The notes below the pieces were generated by a model. The model searched no databases, was not told where the DNA came from, and worked only from the letters and a program-made list of their open reading frames with translations. A DNA stretch of 64,000 nucleotides from Sphingomonas citri (GTDB taxonomy: Bacteria > Pseudomonadota > Alphaproteobacteria > Sphingomonadales > Sphingomonadaceae), in NCBI RefSeq assembly GCF_019429485.1, contig NZ_JAHXZN010000002.1:372001-436000 (forward strand), read 5' to 3'. Shown here one piece after another: positions 1 to 9,797 of the stretch (position 1 is the stretch's first letter; each line of letters opens with the position of its first letter). The position numbers and the translations under genes are program-made.

Positions 1-1402
1 GGATGAGATAGCGCCCGAGCCCGCCGCTCAGCGCGACGTCATAGCGCCCGGTACGCAGGTCGAGCCGGAGCCCGATCTCGCCGGCGAGCTGGTCCGAGTG
101 CAGCCGCAGCCGGTCGCCGGCGACCTGGGTGGCGGTGACCTTGAGCAGGCCGTCGACGCTGAGGTTGCGCAGGATGCCGCCGGCGACGTCGCCGACGCCG
201 GTGACGCGCGCCGCGGTGAAGCGCGCCGGCACCAGCACCGGGGTCTTCGACCATCGCCCGCGCCCCGCCGCGCGCGCCTGCTCGAAGCCGGTATCGTCGA
301 ACGCGAAGCGGTCGGCGGAGAGGCGATAGTCGAAGGAGAAGGTCCGGAAATTGCCGTCGAGGATGGCGCGCAGTCGCATGTCGCGCGCGGTCATGTTGCG
401 GAACAGCGCCGCCGGGCGCAGCAGCCGTGCGCTGACGCGCACGTTGCGGAACGCGCTGGCGGCGAGGTCGACCATCCCCTCGACTTGGGCGGCGATCGCG
501 GGTGAGCGCAGCGCCAGCGCGCCGTCGAGGCGGCGGTCGGCGAAGGTGGCATGCCCATCGACCGCGACGCGCGGTGCGGTGAGCGACTGGAGCTTGCCGC
601 CGGTCACCGCGCTCGGCGCCACCGTGCCGATCAGCCGGTAGCGCCCGTCGCGATTGGCGAGCGCGAGGTCGATCACGCGCGCCGCGCCGGCCTGCGCCAC
701 CGCCCGCCCGTCCCAGCGGTGCCAGTCGCCGTCCCCCGCGACGTCGAGCGCGAGCGCGCGGTTGAGCCCGGTCAGCTTCGCCAGCACGCCGCGCGCGGTG
801 CCGCGCGCGCGCGCCTCCAGGTCGAAGCGGCCCGCGTCGGGGCGCGAGTCGAGCCGCAGGTCGAGCGAGTCGCTGCCCTGCACCAGCGCGGCAAGGTCGA
901 CCAAGGCGTGCCCGTCGCGGATGTCGGCGCGCCCGCGCAACCGGCCGTAGCGCACCACGCCGGTGACCCGCGGCGCCACGATCAGCCGGTCGACCGCGAG
1001 CCGCCGGATGGCGATGTCGAACCTGGGCAGCAGCGGCCCGCTGCGGCCGGTGTCGCGCGGCTCGGGCAGCTTGGCGAGCGTCGCGCTGGCGATATCGAGC
1101 GAGGTGATGTCGAGGCGATTGTGCCACCAGGCGAGCGGCGACCAGTCGAGCCGCGCGCGCGGCACGGTCAGCACGAGCCCCTTGGGATCGTACAGCCGGA
1201 CGTCGACCAGCTCGGCGCGCCCGTACAGCGAGCCCTCGATCCGTCCGATGCGGAAGCGCAGTCCGTTGTCGGGGCGCAGCGCGTTGACCCGGTCGGCGAC
1301 GAAGCGGTGCCCCACGCCGGTGTCGAGCACGAACACGACGAGCAGCGCCAGCGCGACCAGCCCCGCCAGCGCCAGCCCGAGATAGCGCAGCACGCGGCTC
1401 AA
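1..1402 (-). CDS. tamB: TamB, translocation and assembly module subunit (partial, 3' end outside window)
   Basis: This is the N-terminal portion (about 467 residues) of a TamB-like inner-membrane-anchored protein that spans the periplasm and works with TamA in outer-membrane protein or lipid delivery. The reading frame opens inside the tamA stop codon with a TTG start (TTGA overlap, 1402), and a GTG start at 1393 is possible. The first 25 residues form a hydrophobic anchor (YLGLALAGLVALALLVVFVL). They are followed by a long, low-complexity, beta-rich region typical of the AsmA/TamB repeat domain (for example IASATLAKLPEP, LAALVQGSDSLDLRLDSR). The C-terminal DUF490 domain lies beyond base 1. 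Placement directly after tamA supports the call. A longer frame on the same strand (up to 1577) is a shadow. Confidence 0.85.
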   Translation of the reverse strand, partial: MSRVLRYLGLALAGLVALALLVVFVLDTGVGHRFVADRVNALRPDNGLRFRIGRIEGSLYGRAELVDVRLYDPKGLVLTVPRARLDWSPLAWWHNRLDITSLDIASATLAKLPEPRDTGRSGPLLPRFDIAIRRLAVDRLIVAPRVTGVVRYGRLRGRADIRDGHALVDLAALVQGSDSLDLRLDSRPDAGRFDLEARARGTARGVLAKLTGLNRALALDVAGDGDWHRWDGRAVAQAGAARVIDLALANRDGRYRLIGTVAPSAVTGGKLQSLTAPRVAVDGHATFADRRLDGALALRSPAIAAQVEGMVDLAASAFRNVRVSARLLRPAALFRNMTARDMRLRAILDGNFRTFSFDYRLSADRFAFDDTGFEQARAAGRGRWSKTPVLVPARFTAARVTGVGDVAGGILRNLSVDGLLKVTATQVAGDRLRLHSDQLAGEIGLRLDLRTGRYDVALSGGLGRYLI

Positions 1403-3381
1403 AAGGCCTGCCCCAGCGAGACGTAGACCGCGAGCCGGCTGTCGCCCTTCTGCGGGTTGATCGGGGTGCCGAGATCGACGCGGATCGGCCCGAAGTTCGA
1501 GTAATAGCGCACCCCGATCCCGGCGCCGTAGCGGAAGCCGGTGAGGTCGGGCAGCCCGCCGGTGTAGATGTTGCCACCGTCGAAGAAGGGCACCACGCCG
1601 AAATTGCCGAACGCCCTGATCCGCGCCTCGAGCGCGAACTCGGCCAGGCTGCGCCCGCCGATCGGATCGTTGTTGGGGTCGCGCGGACCGATCGACTGAA
1701 AGCCGTAGCCGCGCACCGAGGCGCCGCCGCCGGCGTAGAAGCGCCGCGACGGCGCGATCTGGTCGCGCGGCGCGCCCAGGATCGTCCCCGCGCGCACGCG
1801 GCCCGCCAGCACCGTCCCCTTGGTGACCGGCTGGTACGCGCTCGCGTCGAGCTGGACCCGCGTGTAGCCGAAGGCGCGGTTCTGCAGCGACAGCTCGGGG
1901 CTCACCCGCCCGGCGAGGCGGAAGCCGCGCGTCGGGTTGAGCAGGTCGTCCGACCCGTCATAGCCCAGGCTGGTCGGCAGCGCGCCGATCAGGAAGGTGC
2001 GGCGGCGCGGCTCGCCGGTGGAGAGGATCACGTCGCGCTCGTCCGAGGCGACCAGCTCGGCGCCGAGCGACCAGGTCCAGGTCTTCTGGAAGAAGATATT
2101 GGTCTGCCGCTCCAACGCCGCGGACAACGACAGCGTGTTGGCCTCATAGGCGTCGCGCAGCAGGTGCGCCGCGGCGAACTGCGCGGTGAGCACACGATCG
2201 CGCGCGTGGAAATTGTTGCGGCGGAAGGTGACCTGGCCGAGCTGCTCGCGCGTGCCGGCGACGCCGCGCAGCGTCACCGCCCCCTCGGGTGGGAACAGGT
2301 TGCGGTGGGTCCAGCTCACCTCCGAGCGCGCGCCCTCGCCGGTGCCATAGCCGAGCTCGACCGCGACGGTGCGCGGCGGCGCCGGCTCGAGCCGCACCGC
2401 CACGTCGACCACCGACGGGTCGTCGGCCGCGACCGCGCGCACGTCCGCGGTGGAGACGAGCCCGGTCTGCACCAAGGCGCGGCGCAGGTCGTCGAGCTGC
2501 GACGCCTCGTACGAGTCGCCGCTCTTGAAGCGCGCTATATCGGCGACGTGCGCGGCGTCGAACACGCGATTGTCGGGGTTGGCGGTGATACGCCCGAACC
2601 GCCGCGCGGTGCCCGGCGTTACCTCGACCGACACGGTCGCGCTCTGCGCGGCGCGGTCGACCACCACCTGCGGGTCGCCGATCCGCGCGAAGGCGAAGCC
2701 CTCCTCCCCCGCGCGCGTGCGCAGGTTGGCCTCGGCCGCGGCGATGGCGTCGCTGTTGACCGGGTCCTCGGGGCGGACCGCGAAGGCGTCGCGAAGCGTC
2801 TGCGCCTTCGCGCCCGCGGCCTCGACGCCCGCGAGCGTCACGCCGGCGAAGCGGTAGAGCGTGCCCGGCGTCGCCACCAGCACCACCACGGGGCGCTTCT
2901 CGGCGCGCTCGAAGCGTGTCGCCACCGCGGCATCGTAGAAGCCCTCGCCCTTCAGCAGGGTGAGCAGCAGCTCGGCGTCCTGCCGCGCGCGGCGGTCGAG
3001 CTGCGCCGGATTGGCTTCCTTCCCCTCGTTGCCGGCGAGCACCGACAGTTCCTGGAAGCGCTGGCGCAGCAGCGGCGTGCCCGCGGCGTCGAGCCCGTCG
3101 ATGCGCCAGGCGTAGCGCGTGGTGGCGCCGATCTGCGCGCGCTCGGCCACCGGCGCGGCGGGGGCGGCGCTGAGATCGGGCCAGTCGACGCCGATGTCGG
3201 GCAAGGCCGCGAGCGGTGCGGTCGGGTCGACGTCGTCGAGCGCACCGGCGCCGGTGTCGGTCTGAGATGGAGACGGCGACGCGGCCGCCGGCGCCTGCTG
3301 GGCGCGCGCCGGTACAGCTCCTGTCATCACGCCGACCACGGCGCAGACCAGCGCGCCGCGCCGCCCCACGTCCGGCCTCAT
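1399..3381 (-). CDS. tamA: TamA, Omp85-family outer membrane assembly protein
   Basis: A 660-residue outer-membrane protein of the BamA/TamA family that partners TamB. Residues 1-27 form a signal peptide ending in PARA before QQAP. A low-complexity linker follows, then about three POTRA domains (roughly residues 90-330), then a 16-strand barrel. The loop-6 motif VRGYGF lies near residue 556, and the last residue is Phe (VSLGQAF), as expected for recognition by the BAM complex. The length is close to other alphaproteobacterial TamA proteins, which are longer than the E. coli protein because of the Pro/Ala-rich N-terminus. It is transcribed toward tamB with a 4-bp overlap, so the two are probably translationally coupled. 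Confidence 0.92.
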   Translation of the reverse strand: MRPDVGRRGALVCAVVGVMTGAVPARAQQAPAAASPSPSQTDTGAGALDDVDPTAPLAALPDIGVDWPDLSAAPAAPVAERAQIGATTRYAWRIDGLDAAGTPLLRQRFQELSVLAGNEGKEANPAQLDRRARQDAELLLTLLKGEGFYDAAVATRFERAEKRPVVVLVATPGTLYRFAGVTLAGVEAAGAKAQTLRDAFAVRPEDPVNSDAIAAAEANLRTRAGEEGFAFARIGDPQVVVDRAAQSATVSVEVTPGTARRFGRITANPDNRVFDAAHVADIARFKSGDSYEASQLDDLRRALVQTGLVSTADVRAVAADDPSVVDVAVRLEPAPPRTVAVELGYGTGEGARSEVSWTHRNLFPPEGAVTLRGVAGTREQLGQVTFRRNNFHARDRVLTAQFAAAHLLRDAYEANTLSLSAALERQTNIFFQKTWTWSLGAELVASDERDVILSTGEPRRRTFLIGALPTSLGYDGSDDLLNPTRGFRLAGRVSPELSLQNRAFGYTRVQLDASAYQPVTKGTVLAGRVRAGTILGAPRDQIAPSRRFYAGGGASVRGYGFQSIGPRDPNNDPIGGRSLAEFALEARIRAFGNFGVVPFFDGGNIYTGGLPDLTGFRYGAGIGVRYYSNFGPIRVDLGTPINPQKGDSRLAVYVSLGQAF

Positions 3382-3509
3382 CCGCTCCGTCTAGCCGCCG
3401 CAGGTGGAGAGAAGAAGGGGGGAAAACCGACCGATCGCGGCCGGGATCGCGCGTCCGGCACGGTCGGTCGCGGCTGGCGTGCGCGGCGAGGGCGTGGCAG
3501 AGCGCGTCG

Positions 3510-3674
3510 ATGCCCCCTTCCCGCTCCCCGCTCGCCGGCGGTTTCCCCATCGCCGCCCTGATCCTTGGCGGCACGATCCTCGGTCTGATGGCCGGCGAGC
3601 CGACGATCGGCTTCCTCGTCGGCTTGGCGCTGGGCGTCGCGATCGCTCTGTGGGTCTGGTGGCGCGACCGCTAG
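3510..3674 (+). CDS. small hypothetical membrane protein (54 aa)
   Basis: A 54-residue protein made almost entirely of two hydrophobic segments (FPIAALILGGTILGLMAG and TIGFLVGLALGVAIALWVWW) joined by a short Glu-Pro turn and ending WWRDR. This is a typical two-helix inner-membrane miniprotein. It sits alone between tamA (divergent) and a TonB-dependent receptor. No motif allows a function to be assigned. The start ATG was chosen because it immediately precedes the first hydrophobic segment; the longer upstream frame runs into the tamA promoter region and is Arg-rich, non-native-looking sequence. Confidence 0.6.
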   Translation: MPPSRSPLAGGFPIAALILGGTILGLMAGEPTIGFLVGLALGVAIALWVWWRDR

Positions 3675-3796
3675 GCGACCACCTCGACCTACCCGCCGTG
3701 TTCCTGCGCTAGCGCGAGCAGAAGCGGGACCGCGCCTCTCGGTTGCACCGAGCTAGCCGAAATAGCGATATCGCGCCGGAAAGTACGCGGTCGTAA

Positions 3797-3818
3797 CGAA
3801 AACGTCGCGAAAACGTCG
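3797..3818. promoter_or_regulatory. tandem 11-bp repeat upstream of a TonB-dependent receptor gene
   Basis: Two abutting exact copies of CGAAAACGTCG occupy 3797-3807 and 3808-3818, about 75 bp before the receptor ATG. The 11-bp period places both copies on the same DNA face, as for adjacent protein-binding sites. No known operator is recognised, so a regulatory role is an inference. Confidence 0.35.
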
Positions 3819-3890
3819 CGGCGTTTACATCGAGCCCCCCTAGCGGCCCGCGCCGAGACGGCACTCATGCCGCTTTGGGGGTAATCGATC

Positions 3891-6569
3891 ATGCTATCCT
3901 ATGTCGGCCTGCTGCGGGCGTCGGCCGCGCTCGTCACCATCGCCGCGCTATCCGGGACCGCGAGCGCACAGACCGTTGCGCCGGCCGCTGCCGCCACGCA
4001 GGCGAGCGACTCCGCCGCCGACCAACCCGGCGAGGACATTGTCGTCAACGGCACCTATGCGCGCAGCATCGACGCCGCGGTCGAGACCAAACGCCGCGCC
4101 GCCTACGGCGTCGACTCGATCAGCTCGACGGACATCGGCAAGTTCCCGACGCAGAACGTCGCCGAGGCGCTCCAGCTGATCCCGGGCGTGGCGATCACGC
4201 GCCCGCGCGGCGAGGGGCTGTACGTCAGCGTCCGCGGGCTCGGGCCGCAGTTCCAGAACACGCTGATGAACGGGCGCACCGTCGCGCTCAACGACCTCAT
4301 CGAGAACGGCGGCGCCAACGGACGCCAGTTCCGCTTCGAGATGCTGCCGGCCGAGTTCACCTCGCGCATCGACGTGGTGAAGACGCCCACCGCCGACATG
4401 AGCGAGGGCGCATTGGGCGGCAACATCGACGTGACCACCTTCCGCCCGCTCGAGGTCGGCAACAAGACCACGCTCAACCTGCGCGGCACCTACACCACGC
4501 AGGCCGAGAAGGTGCGCCCCAACGCGACGTTGCTGACCAGCGCTACCACCGACGACGGCACCTTCGGTCTGCTGGCGGGGGCGCAATATTGGGCCAAATC
4601 GGTGCGCAACGACCGCTTCATGGGGTTCGGGTGGATCGCGGACCGCTATGCCACCACCGCGACCGGAGGCCTGCCCAAGGGGCTCTACTCGCCGACGCGC
4701 ACGCGGCCGACGGTCGAGACCGAGGATCGCGAGCGCGTGTCGGGGATGATCTCGGCGCAGTGGCGTCCGTCCGCCGAGCTGGAGACCGTCGTGGACGTGG
4801 TCGCGACCCGGCTCGACGTCGCCTACGACGAGTTCGGCCTCGACATCTATCCGGACGACGGCAAGGGCACCTACAATCCCTCGGGGTCGTCGATCGTCCC
4901 CGGCTCGGTCGTCACCGACGGCGACACGATCACCAGGGCGACGATCAACAACGTCCGCTTCATGGCGTCGCGCGAATATAGCCTCAACCGCCACGACCTG
5001 CTGACGGTCGGGCTCAAGCAGCGCTGGAACCCCGATCGCTGGCATCTGTCGGCCGACGTCAACTGGTCGGCGGCGCACAGCTATCACCCCGACTATCGCG
5101 AGGGCACGGTGCGCAGCCGCGCGATCTTCATCGCCCCGCTCAGCTATGACGCGACCGGCGGCTACAAGGTACTGCCCAGCCTCACCACGCCGGTCGACGC
5201 CACCGACCCGGCGAACTACAGCCTCTACACCTTCAACATCGCGCCCAAGGACAGCAAGGACTGGGATCTCTACACGCGCGCCGACGTCGCGCGCGACCTC
5301 GACGGCTTCGTCTCCAAGCTGGCCGCGGGCGGGGAGTATCACCGGCGCCGACGCGACTATTTCCGCCGCGACTTCCTGGTCAACCCGCCCGCCGGCACGC
5401 CGCTGAGCGTGCTCGGCAGCGGCGCCTATGAGCAGCTGCCGTTCGACGACTTCCTCAAGGGCGTCCCCGGCAACGCGCCGCGCACCTTCCTCGTGCCGGT
5501 GACGAGCGCCTATCTCGACGCCTTCTTCACGCCCGCGGTGGAGAATTCGGCACTGACGCTGGCGGACCGGCGCTCGAGCTTCACCGTCACCGAGCGGATC
5601 GCGGGCGGCTATATCCGCGCCGACTATCAGTTCCCGGTCGGCGCGGTGGCGGTGAGCGGCAACGTCGGCGTGCGCTACGTCCACACCGACCAGGTCGCGA
5701 GCGGCACGCTGACCGCGGGCTCGGTCGCGACGCCGGCGAGCTTCCCGAAAACCTTCAACAACTGGCTGCCCAGCTTCAACCTGCGCGCCGATCTCACCAC
5801 CAAGCTGGTCGGCCGCCTCGCCGCCAGCCGCGTGCTGACGCGCCCCAACGTCACCGACGTCGCGCCGCGTATTACCGTCTCGACCGACGCGGCGACCGCG
5901 AGCGGTGGCAACCCGCAGCTCGTCCCGTTCCTGGCGACGCAGTTCGACGGTTCGCTCGAGTGGTATTTCGCGCCCTCGGGGCTGCTGTCGGGCGCTGTCT
6001 TCTACAAGGCGCTGGACAATTACATCACGCAGAACAACGTCCAGTTTGAAATACCGGGACGCGGCAACGTCAATCTCTCCACGCAGATCAACGGCGGCGA
6101 CGCCAAGGTCTACGGCGCCGAGTTCGCCTACAGCCAGGTGTTCACCTTCCTGCCCAAGCCGCTCGACGGGCTCGGCGTGCAGGCCTCGTACACGCACACC
6201 TCGGTGCAGGCGGACTATAAGGCGGGCGACCGCGAGATCCGCGACCAGCTGCTCGGCCTGTCGAAAAACAGCTTCAACCTGGTCGGCTTCTACGACATGG
6301 GGCCGGTGTCGACGCGGCTCTCCTACGTATGGCGCGACCGCTATCTCAACGGCACCGGCAGCACGGTGCAGGCGCCGAGCTATGTCGCACCGTTCGGCTC
6401 GCTCGACGGCAACTTCTCGGTCAAGGTGGCGTCGCAGCTGACGCTCAGCCTGGAGGGGATCAACCTCGCCGGTGCGCGGCAGAACACGTACAACGACAAG
6501 GAGCTGCGCTTCGGCGAGGTCAATTACTACGGGCGCACGATCCTGTTCGGCGCGCGCGCGGAGTTCTGA
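3891..6569 (+). CDS. TonB-dependent outer membrane receptor
   Basis: An 892-residue TonB-dependent receptor for active import of a substrate across the outer membrane. Residues 1-26 are a signal peptide (cut after SGTASA). A TonB-box-like segment (GEDIVVNGTY) lies near residue 48. The plug domain follows, with DIGKFPTQNVAEALQLIPGV, then VSVRGLGPQFQNTLMNGR and GGNIDVTT, and a 22-strand barrel ends with the terminal Phe (GARAEF). The plug pattern matches the large Xanthomonas/Caulobacter-type receptor family, many members of which take up oligosaccharides or other plant-derived compounds. The substrate cannot be deduced here because no transporter, hydrolase or regulator is adjacent. It converges with a second receptor of the same broad type. 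Confidence 0.9.
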   Translation: MLSYVGLLRASAALVTIAALSGTASAQTVAPAAAATQASDSAADQPGEDIVVNGTYARSIDAAVETKRRAAYGVDSISSTDIGKFPTQNVAEALQLIPGVAITRPRGEGLYVSVRGLGPQFQNTLMNGRTVALNDLIENGGANGRQFRFEMLPAEFTSRIDVVKTPTADMSEGALGGNIDVTTFRPLEVGNKTTLNLRGTYTTQAEKVRPNATLLTSATTDDGTFGLLAGAQYWAKSVRNDRFMGFGWIADRYATTATGGLPKGLYSPTRTRPTVETEDRERVSGMISAQWRPSAELETVVDVVATRLDVAYDEFGLDIYPDDGKGTYNPSGSSIVPGSVVTDGDTITRATINNVRFMASREYSLNRHDLLTVGLKQRWNPDRWHLSADVNWSAAHSYHPDYREGTVRSRAIFIAPLSYDATGGYKVLPSLTTPVDATDPANYSLYTFNIAPKDSKDWDLYTRADVARDLDGFVSKLAAGGEYHRRRRDYFRRDFLVNPPAGTPLSVLGSGAYEQLPFDDFLKGVPGNAPRTFLVPVTSAYLDAFFTPAVENSALTLADRRSSFTVTERIAGGYIRADYQFPVGAVAVSGNVGVRYVHTDQVASGTLTAGSVATPASFPKTFNNWLPSFNLRADLTTKLVGRLAASRVLTRPNVTDVAPRITVSTDAATASGGNPQLVPFLATQFDGSLEWYFAPSGLLSGAVFYKALDNYITQNNVQFEIPGRGNVNLSTQINGGDAKVYGAEFAYSQVFTFLPKPLDGLGVQASYTHTSVQADYKAGDREIRDQLLGLSKNSFNLVGFYDMGPVSTRLSYVWRDRYLNGTGSTVQAPSYVAPFGSLDGNFSVKVASQLTLSLEGINLAGARQNTYNDKELRFGEVNYYGRTILFGARAEF

Positions 6570-6582
6570 GCGTCAGGCTCCT

Positions 6583-6717
6583 CCCCGCTCGCGGGGAGGG
6601 GACCGCCGCGAAGCGGCGGTGGAGGGGGGCTCCGCAGGCGCTGCGTCTGGTGGAGAGCCCCCTCACCACCCGGCTTTGCCGGGCGGTCCCCCTCCCCGTG
6701 CCCGGGAGGATCTTGGG
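6583..6717. repeat. palindromic GC-rich intergenic repeat between convergent receptor genes
   Basis: This segment contains nested hairpins: CTCCCC-gctc-GGGGAG near the left end, GACCGCCGC-gaa-GCGGCGGT next to it, and CCCGGC-ttt-GCCGGG near the right end, followed by an outer CTCCCCG...CGGGAG pairing. Similar CTCCCC/GGGGAG hairpins recur at 11310-11441, 36884, 41044, 54004, 56652 and 60900. It lies between two convergent stop codons, so it could end transcription from both sides. Confidence 0.6.
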
Positions 6718-9648
6718 TCAGAACCGATAGGTCAGCCCGACGTAATAATCGGTGCCGTAGCGCTGGTAACGCCGCACCTGGCGCGGGTCGCCATTGGTGT
6801 ACTGGTAGAAGGCCTGATCGGTCAGGTTCTTCGCCTGCGCCAGGATGGCCAGGCCCTGGAGCGGACCGCTCTGGAATTCATAGCCGATCTGCGCGTCGAG
6901 GATGCCCTCCGCCTTGGCGGTGTTCAGCTCCGGCGTCGCCGACAGGCCGCGCACCTCGGCGAGGAAGCTCGAGCGGTAGCGATAGGTCGTGCGCGCCTGG
7001 AAGCCCCATTTCTCGAAATAGGCGGTGCCGTTCAGCACCCACTTCGACAGGCCCGGCACCGTCTGCGTGTCCGCCGGCGCGCTGTCGTAACGCACCGCCG
7101 AGCTGGTGTAGCTGCCGCTGCCGAACAGGCCGAAGCCGTCGAGCGAGCGCGTCAGCATACGCAGCGGCAGCGACAGCGTCGCCTCGGCACCGAGGATCTC
7201 GCCGCGGCCCGAGTTCGCGGGCAGCTTGAACAGGCCGTTCTGCGCATTCTGCGCGCGCACGATCGCCTGCTGCTCGGGCGTGAGAGAGCTGAGCAGCGGC
7301 GAGAAGTCGTAGAGCACGTTGTTGTTCGGATCGACATAGTCGGTCAGCCGCTTGTAATAGCCGGTCAGCGCGACATAGCCGCCGCCCGGGAAGTACTTCT
7401 CGAACGACATGTCGATGTTGGTAGATTTGTACGGGCGCAGCTGGAAGTTGCCGCCGTCCGACGAGAAGGGGCTGTTGAGCGGGTCTGAGCCGCGCCCGAC
7501 GTTGCCCGGCGTGATCGCGACGTTCTGCGAGATCCGCTCCTGGTCGAGCCGCGGGCGCACCATCGTCTGCGACGCGCCCATCTTGACGAAGCCGCTCGGG
7601 ATCAGCTCGACCGACAGCGTCGCGCTCGGCAGCACGTTGGTGTATTTCGCGCCGCCCGACACCTCGGACAGCGTCACCGCGCCGGCGTTGAGCCCGGCGA
7701 TGCGACCGTCCGAGCTCTGGTCGGTGTGCACCACCTGGACGCCGAGCGAGCCCTTCATCGCCTTGCCGCCGGCGGTGCCGTCGAACACCAATTTGGCATA
7801 GCCGGTCGCCACCTTCTCCTTCACGCCCCACACCTTGGCGAGGCTCTCCGGGCGGTTGTCGAACACCGGGGTGAGCAGGTCGAGCACGCCGCGCGAGTCG
7901 AGCGCGAGGATGTTGGGCACGCCGATGAAGCCGAGCGAGACCGGATCGAGCACCACGTCGCTCGGCACCGCGATCGAGGTTGTGGTGCCGCTGGCGACGG
8001 TGCAGCCGGTGCCCATGCCCGACGGGCAGTAGAAATAGGAAGTGTACTGCGCCTTCTTCTCGCGCTGCGAGTAATTGGCGCCGACCTCCCAGCCGCGGAT
8101 CACGCCCAGGTCGGCGAAGTCGCCGGCCAGGCTGGCGCGCAGCGACTTGAGATCGTCGCTGAACTTGGGCCGGTTCTGGAAGCCCGCCTGCACCACCGCG
8201 GTGGTGCCGTTATAGCCCCAGCCGCCCGGGTCGGTGATGCGGATCACGTCGGTGTTGGTATAGTCGAGCGTCGGCACGATCGAGTAGATGCCGCTGTTCT
8301 GGCGCGTGATCGTGATCGTGTCGCGCTGACCGGTCCCGCCATAGCCGGTGCCGGAATAGGTCTCGATCAGCTCGTCCTGGCGGTTGGCGTGCGACCAGCT
8401 CGCGTCGACGTTGAGGTGGATCGAGTCCGACAGCTTGAGATCGTTGTTCCAGCCGAACGAATACATGTCGGCGCGGCGCTCGTTGAGGTCGTTGCGCTGC
8501 ACGGTGTACTGGGGCGAGAAGGTCGCGGTCTGGACGTAGCCGTCCTGCACCGTCACCGAGCCGGGATTGGGCGCGACGTTGTATCCGAGCGGGAACTCGA
8601 TCCCGCGCAGGTGCTGCGTCTCCTCGAAGTGGGTGTAGAGCGCGTCGAAGGTCGAGTGGAACGAGTCGCTCGGCTGCCACTCGATCGTGCCGACGCCACC
8701 ATAGCGCTTGAGCAGGTTGGACTGGACATAGGGCTTGGCGCCGCCGAGCAGGCACGGGTTGCCGGCCGCGTCGCAGTTGACGTTGCGGTCGTTGAGCCCC
8801 GGATAGCCCCAGGCCTCGTACTTGTCGTAGTTGGTCGGCGACTCCTGCGCGGCGAGGCCGATCGAGATGCCGAGCGTGTCGCCCGCAAACTTGTCGACGA
8901 AGGTGGCGGTGGCGCGATAGCCGTAGCGCTGGCCGTCCGGGTTGCGCTTGCCGATGCCGTTCATCTGGCCGCGCGCCGAGACGACGAACAGCCGCTCCTT
9001 CTGGTCGAGCGGGCGCAGCATGCGCAGGTCCACCGTGCCCGACACGCCGGCCGCGATCAGCGACGCGTCTGCCGACTTGTAGACGTTGACGTTGCTGAAG
9101 AACTCCGAGGGGTACTGGTCGAACTCGACGCCGCGATTGTCGCCGGTGGTGACCTGCTCCCGGCCGTTGAGCAGCGTGGTCGAGAAATCGGGGCCGAGGC
9201 CGCGGATCGACAGGCTCTGGTCGCGGCCCTCGACGCGCTGCGCGGTGACGCCCGGCAGACGCGCGAGCGAGTCGGCGACCGACACGTCGGGCAGCTTGCC
9301 GATGTCCTCGGCCGAGACCGAGTCGACGATGATGGTCGAGTTGCGCTTGATCTCGGCCGACTTAGCGAGGCTGGCGCGGATGCCGGTGACGACGATCTCG
9401 TCCGCGCCCGCGTCGGTCGCGGTGGGATCGGGGTTGGCGTTGGCGTCGGGCGTGGGATCGGCCGGCGGCGCGGGCTGGTCGACCGTCGCCTTGGCGGTCG
9501 GGTTGGCGGTGGGCGCGTTCGCCTGCGGCGGCGCCTCCTGCGCCTGCGCGGCGGCGGCGACGAGCAGCAGCGCCCCGGCGAGCGCACCGCCGCTTGCGTG
9601 CGAGACGAGGCGCGTGCGCGCCGACGATATGGATGACGAGCGGTCCAA
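6718..9648 (-). CDS. TonB-dependent receptor (TonB-Xanth-Caul type)
   Basis: A receptor of about 976 residues. The chosen start is TTG at 9648 because it has a strong ribosome-binding site (GGGGAGGA at 9654-9661, 5 bp away) and is followed directly by a signal peptide (LVSHASGGALAGALLLVAAA, cleaved after AQA). The ATG at 9735 would add 29 Gly/Pro-rich residues and bury the signal peptide. After a Pro/Ala-rich linker comes the TonB box DEIVVTGIRASL, then the plug (DIGKLPDVSVADSLARLPGV, LSIRGLGPDFSTTLLNGR, GTVDLRMLRP) and a barrel ending YVGLTYRF. The receptor type is that of the TIGR01782 family, often linked to sugar-oligomer uptake. The ligand is unknown, since there are no sugar-utilisation genes nearby. 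Confidence 0.92.
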   Translation of the reverse strand: MDRSSSISSARTRLVSHASGGALAGALLLVAAAAQAQEAPPQANAPTANPTAKATVDQPAPPADPTPDANANPDPTATDAGADEIVVTGIRASLAKSAEIKRNSTIIVDSVSAEDIGKLPDVSVADSLARLPGVTAQRVEGRDQSLSIRGLGPDFSTTLLNGREQVTTGDNRGVEFDQYPSEFFSNVNVYKSADASLIAAGVSGTVDLRMLRPLDQKERLFVVSARGQMNGIGKRNPDGQRYGYRATATFVDKFAGDTLGISIGLAAQESPTNYDKYEAWGYPGLNDRNVNCDAAGNPCLLGGAKPYVQSNLLKRYGGVGTIEWQPSDSFHSTFDALYTHFEETQHLRGIEFPLGYNVAPNPGSVTVQDGYVQTATFSPQYTVQRNDLNERRADMYSFGWNNDLKLSDSIHLNVDASWSHANRQDELIETYSGTGYGGTGQRDTITITRQNSGIYSIVPTLDYTNTDVIRITDPGGWGYNGTTAVVQAGFQNRPKFSDDLKSLRASLAGDFADLGVIRGWEVGANYSQREKKAQYTSYFYCPSGMGTGCTVASGTTTSIAVPSDVVLDPVSLGFIGVPNILALDSRGVLDLLTPVFDNRPESLAKVWGVKEKVATGYAKLVFDGTAGGKAMKGSLGVQVVHTDQSSDGRIAGLNAGAVTLSEVSGGAKYTNVLPSATLSVELIPSGFVKMGASQTMVRPRLDQERISQNVAITPGNVGRGSDPLNSPFSSDGGNFQLRPYKSTNIDMSFEKYFPGGGYVALTGYYKRLTDYVDPNNNVLYDFSPLLSSLTPEQQAIVRAQNAQNGLFKLPANSGRGEILGAEATLSLPLRMLTRSLDGFGLFGSGSYTSSAVRYDSAPADTQTVPGLSKWVLNGTAYFEKWGFQARTTYRYRSSFLAEVRGLSATPELNTAKAEGILDAQIGYEFQSGPLQGLAILAQAKNLTDQAFYQYTNGDPRQVRRYQRYGTDYYVGLTYRF

Positions 9649-9797
9649 GACGATCCTCCCCTGTCCCGGCGGCCGCGTTGGTGCGACCGTGCCTGGGTTG
9701 ATGCCGCCGATTAGGCCCGCGCCGGACCGCGTCACAAGAAAGCCACATACGTATTCAGCCGCCTCGGGGCGGGCTGTGGCGCGTCGGACACAGCGGC

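Noticed and set aside
39..1577. Minus-strand frame of 512 codons over the left edge
   Set aside because: It is Arg/Ala-rich without structure. The other minus-strand frame starting at 1402 gives a TamB-like protein with an anchor helix and follows tamA directly.
2164..3561. 465-codon plus-strand frame across tamA
   Set aside because: It is antisense to the POTRA and barrel region of TamA. The amino-acid composition is typical of a shadow frame.
7726..9636. 636-codon plus-strand frame over the second TonB receptor
   Set aside because: It is antisense to the receptor. The sequence is Arg/Val/His-rich and repetitive, with no known motif.
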